Shown here piece by piece: positions 63,695-64,000 of a DNA stretch of 64,000 nucleotides. Positions within the stretch are counted from its first letter, which is position 1. Each line of letters opens with the position of its first letter. Made by a program: the position numbers and the translations under genes. The notes below the pieces were generated by a model that was given only the letters and a program-made list of their open reading frames with translations, was not told the origin of the DNA and did no database searches. This stretch comes from Bifidobacterium pseudolongum subsp. globosum (GTDB taxonomy: Bacteria > Actinomycetota > Actinomycetes > Actinomycetales > Bifidobacteriaceae): NCBI RefSeq assembly GCF_000741295.1, contig NZ_JGZG01000005.1, forward strand, positions 310,001 to 374,000. The letters run 5' to 3'.

Positions 63695-64000
63695 CTACTT
63701 GCGGCGCTTCTTCTCTCGGATGTTCACCGAAATCTGGATCGGCGACCCCTCGAATCCGAATTCCTCACGCAGCGACCGTTCCAGGAACCGACGGTAGCCG
63801 TGCTCAAGGAAGCCTGTGGCGAACACCACGAACCGGGGTGGCCGGTTCGACGCCTGCGTGGCGAACAGGATGCGCGGCTGCTTGCCTCCACGCAGCGGAT
63901 GCGGGTGTGCGGCTTGGATCTTGCCCAGGAACGCATTGAGCTTGCCTGTCGGAATGCGCTTGTCCCACGATTCGAGCGCCGTGGTCATCGCGCGCGACAG
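63695..64000 (-). CDS. der: C-terminal end of GTPase Der (EngA), cut by the window
   Basis: The last 101 residues on the minus strand, open to the window edge (the frame continues LSRAM before the first internal ATG). The C-terminal KH-like domain of the ribosome-assembly GTPase Der is visible: [53 protein letters not shown] and a basic REKKRRK end. The two GTPase domains lie beyond the window. Family recognition is by the KH-like end only, which is distinctive. Confidence 0.85.
   Translation of the reverse strand: MSRAMTTALESWDKRIPTGKLNAFLGKIQAAHPHPLRGGKQPRILFATQASNRPPRFVVFATGFLEHGYRRFLERSLREEFGFEGSPIQISVNIREKKRRK

Overview
The window is a stretch of high-GC chromosome that I assign to the genus Bifidobacterium, with good confidence in the genus and no firm species. 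The reasons are a fused TrpC-TrpB protein, a PafB-PafC-type double WYL regulator, a GuaB3-type IMP dehydrogenase-like protein, a eukaryotic-type UTP-glucose-1-phosphate uridylyltransferase, RbpA, and a pgsA-DUF881-sbp-DUF881-garA-merR block syntenic with Mycobacterium Rv1822-Rv1828. Most of the window is core housekeeping sequence. I see no prophage, insertion sequence, integrase, CRISPR array or recognisable defence island.

Layout. 0-9.2 kb: thrC (minus), then proA-unknown-nadD, prs, tRNA-Gln, and glmU-rsfS-histidine phosphatase-membrane protein. 9.2-15.9 kb: two tRNA-Ala genes, a flavin-type split-barrel protein, a second histidine phosphatase, a CorA-type transporter, a solute-binding lipoprotein and leuS. 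16-22.5 kb: comEA-comEC-holA followed by the t6A cluster tsaE-tsaB-rimI-tsaD; this stretch is markedly C-rich and G-poor on the plus strand until the skew flips inside tsaD. 22.5-23.2 kb: a duplicated tRNA-Asn unit with promoter and terminator. 23.2-26.8 kb: the most accessory-looking part (DUF4037-like nucleotidyltransferase, an unknown gene, an M23 peptidase, an orphan substrate-binding lipoprotein).

26.9-38.7 kb: icd, guaB3, an Rv3235-like protein with a long-chain acyl-CoA ligase and def, then rpsB-tsf, pyrH-frr and cdsA-rlmN. 38.7-41.3 kb: a decayed tetR/ABC exporter operon, then a membrane-bound XRE regulator with a cluster of GGTTGC half-sites in front of it. 41.3-51.6 kb: interleaved histidine and tryptophan genes (hisF-hisI-trpE, trpCB-trpA, lgt, rpe, hisE-hisG), interrupted by two small charged-protein genes on the opposite strand. 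51.0-55.5 kb: the pgsA/DUF881/garA/merR block. 55.6-64 kb: minus-strand genes (HAD phosphatase, rbpA, a Ski2-like helicase, pafBC fusion, UGPase), a tRNA-Pro and the 3' end of der.

Two themes recur. Several genes have a -10-like hexamer only 7-8 bases before an ATG, suggesting leaderless mRNAs. Intergenic ends are marked by long perfect GC-rich hairpins, often without a T tract and often between convergent genes. I found no clear new system. The best leads are the GGTTGC operator cluster, the relics of the exporter operon, the start-codon hairpin ahead of comEA, the strand-composition break in tsaD and the structured sequence between the tRNA-Asn copies.
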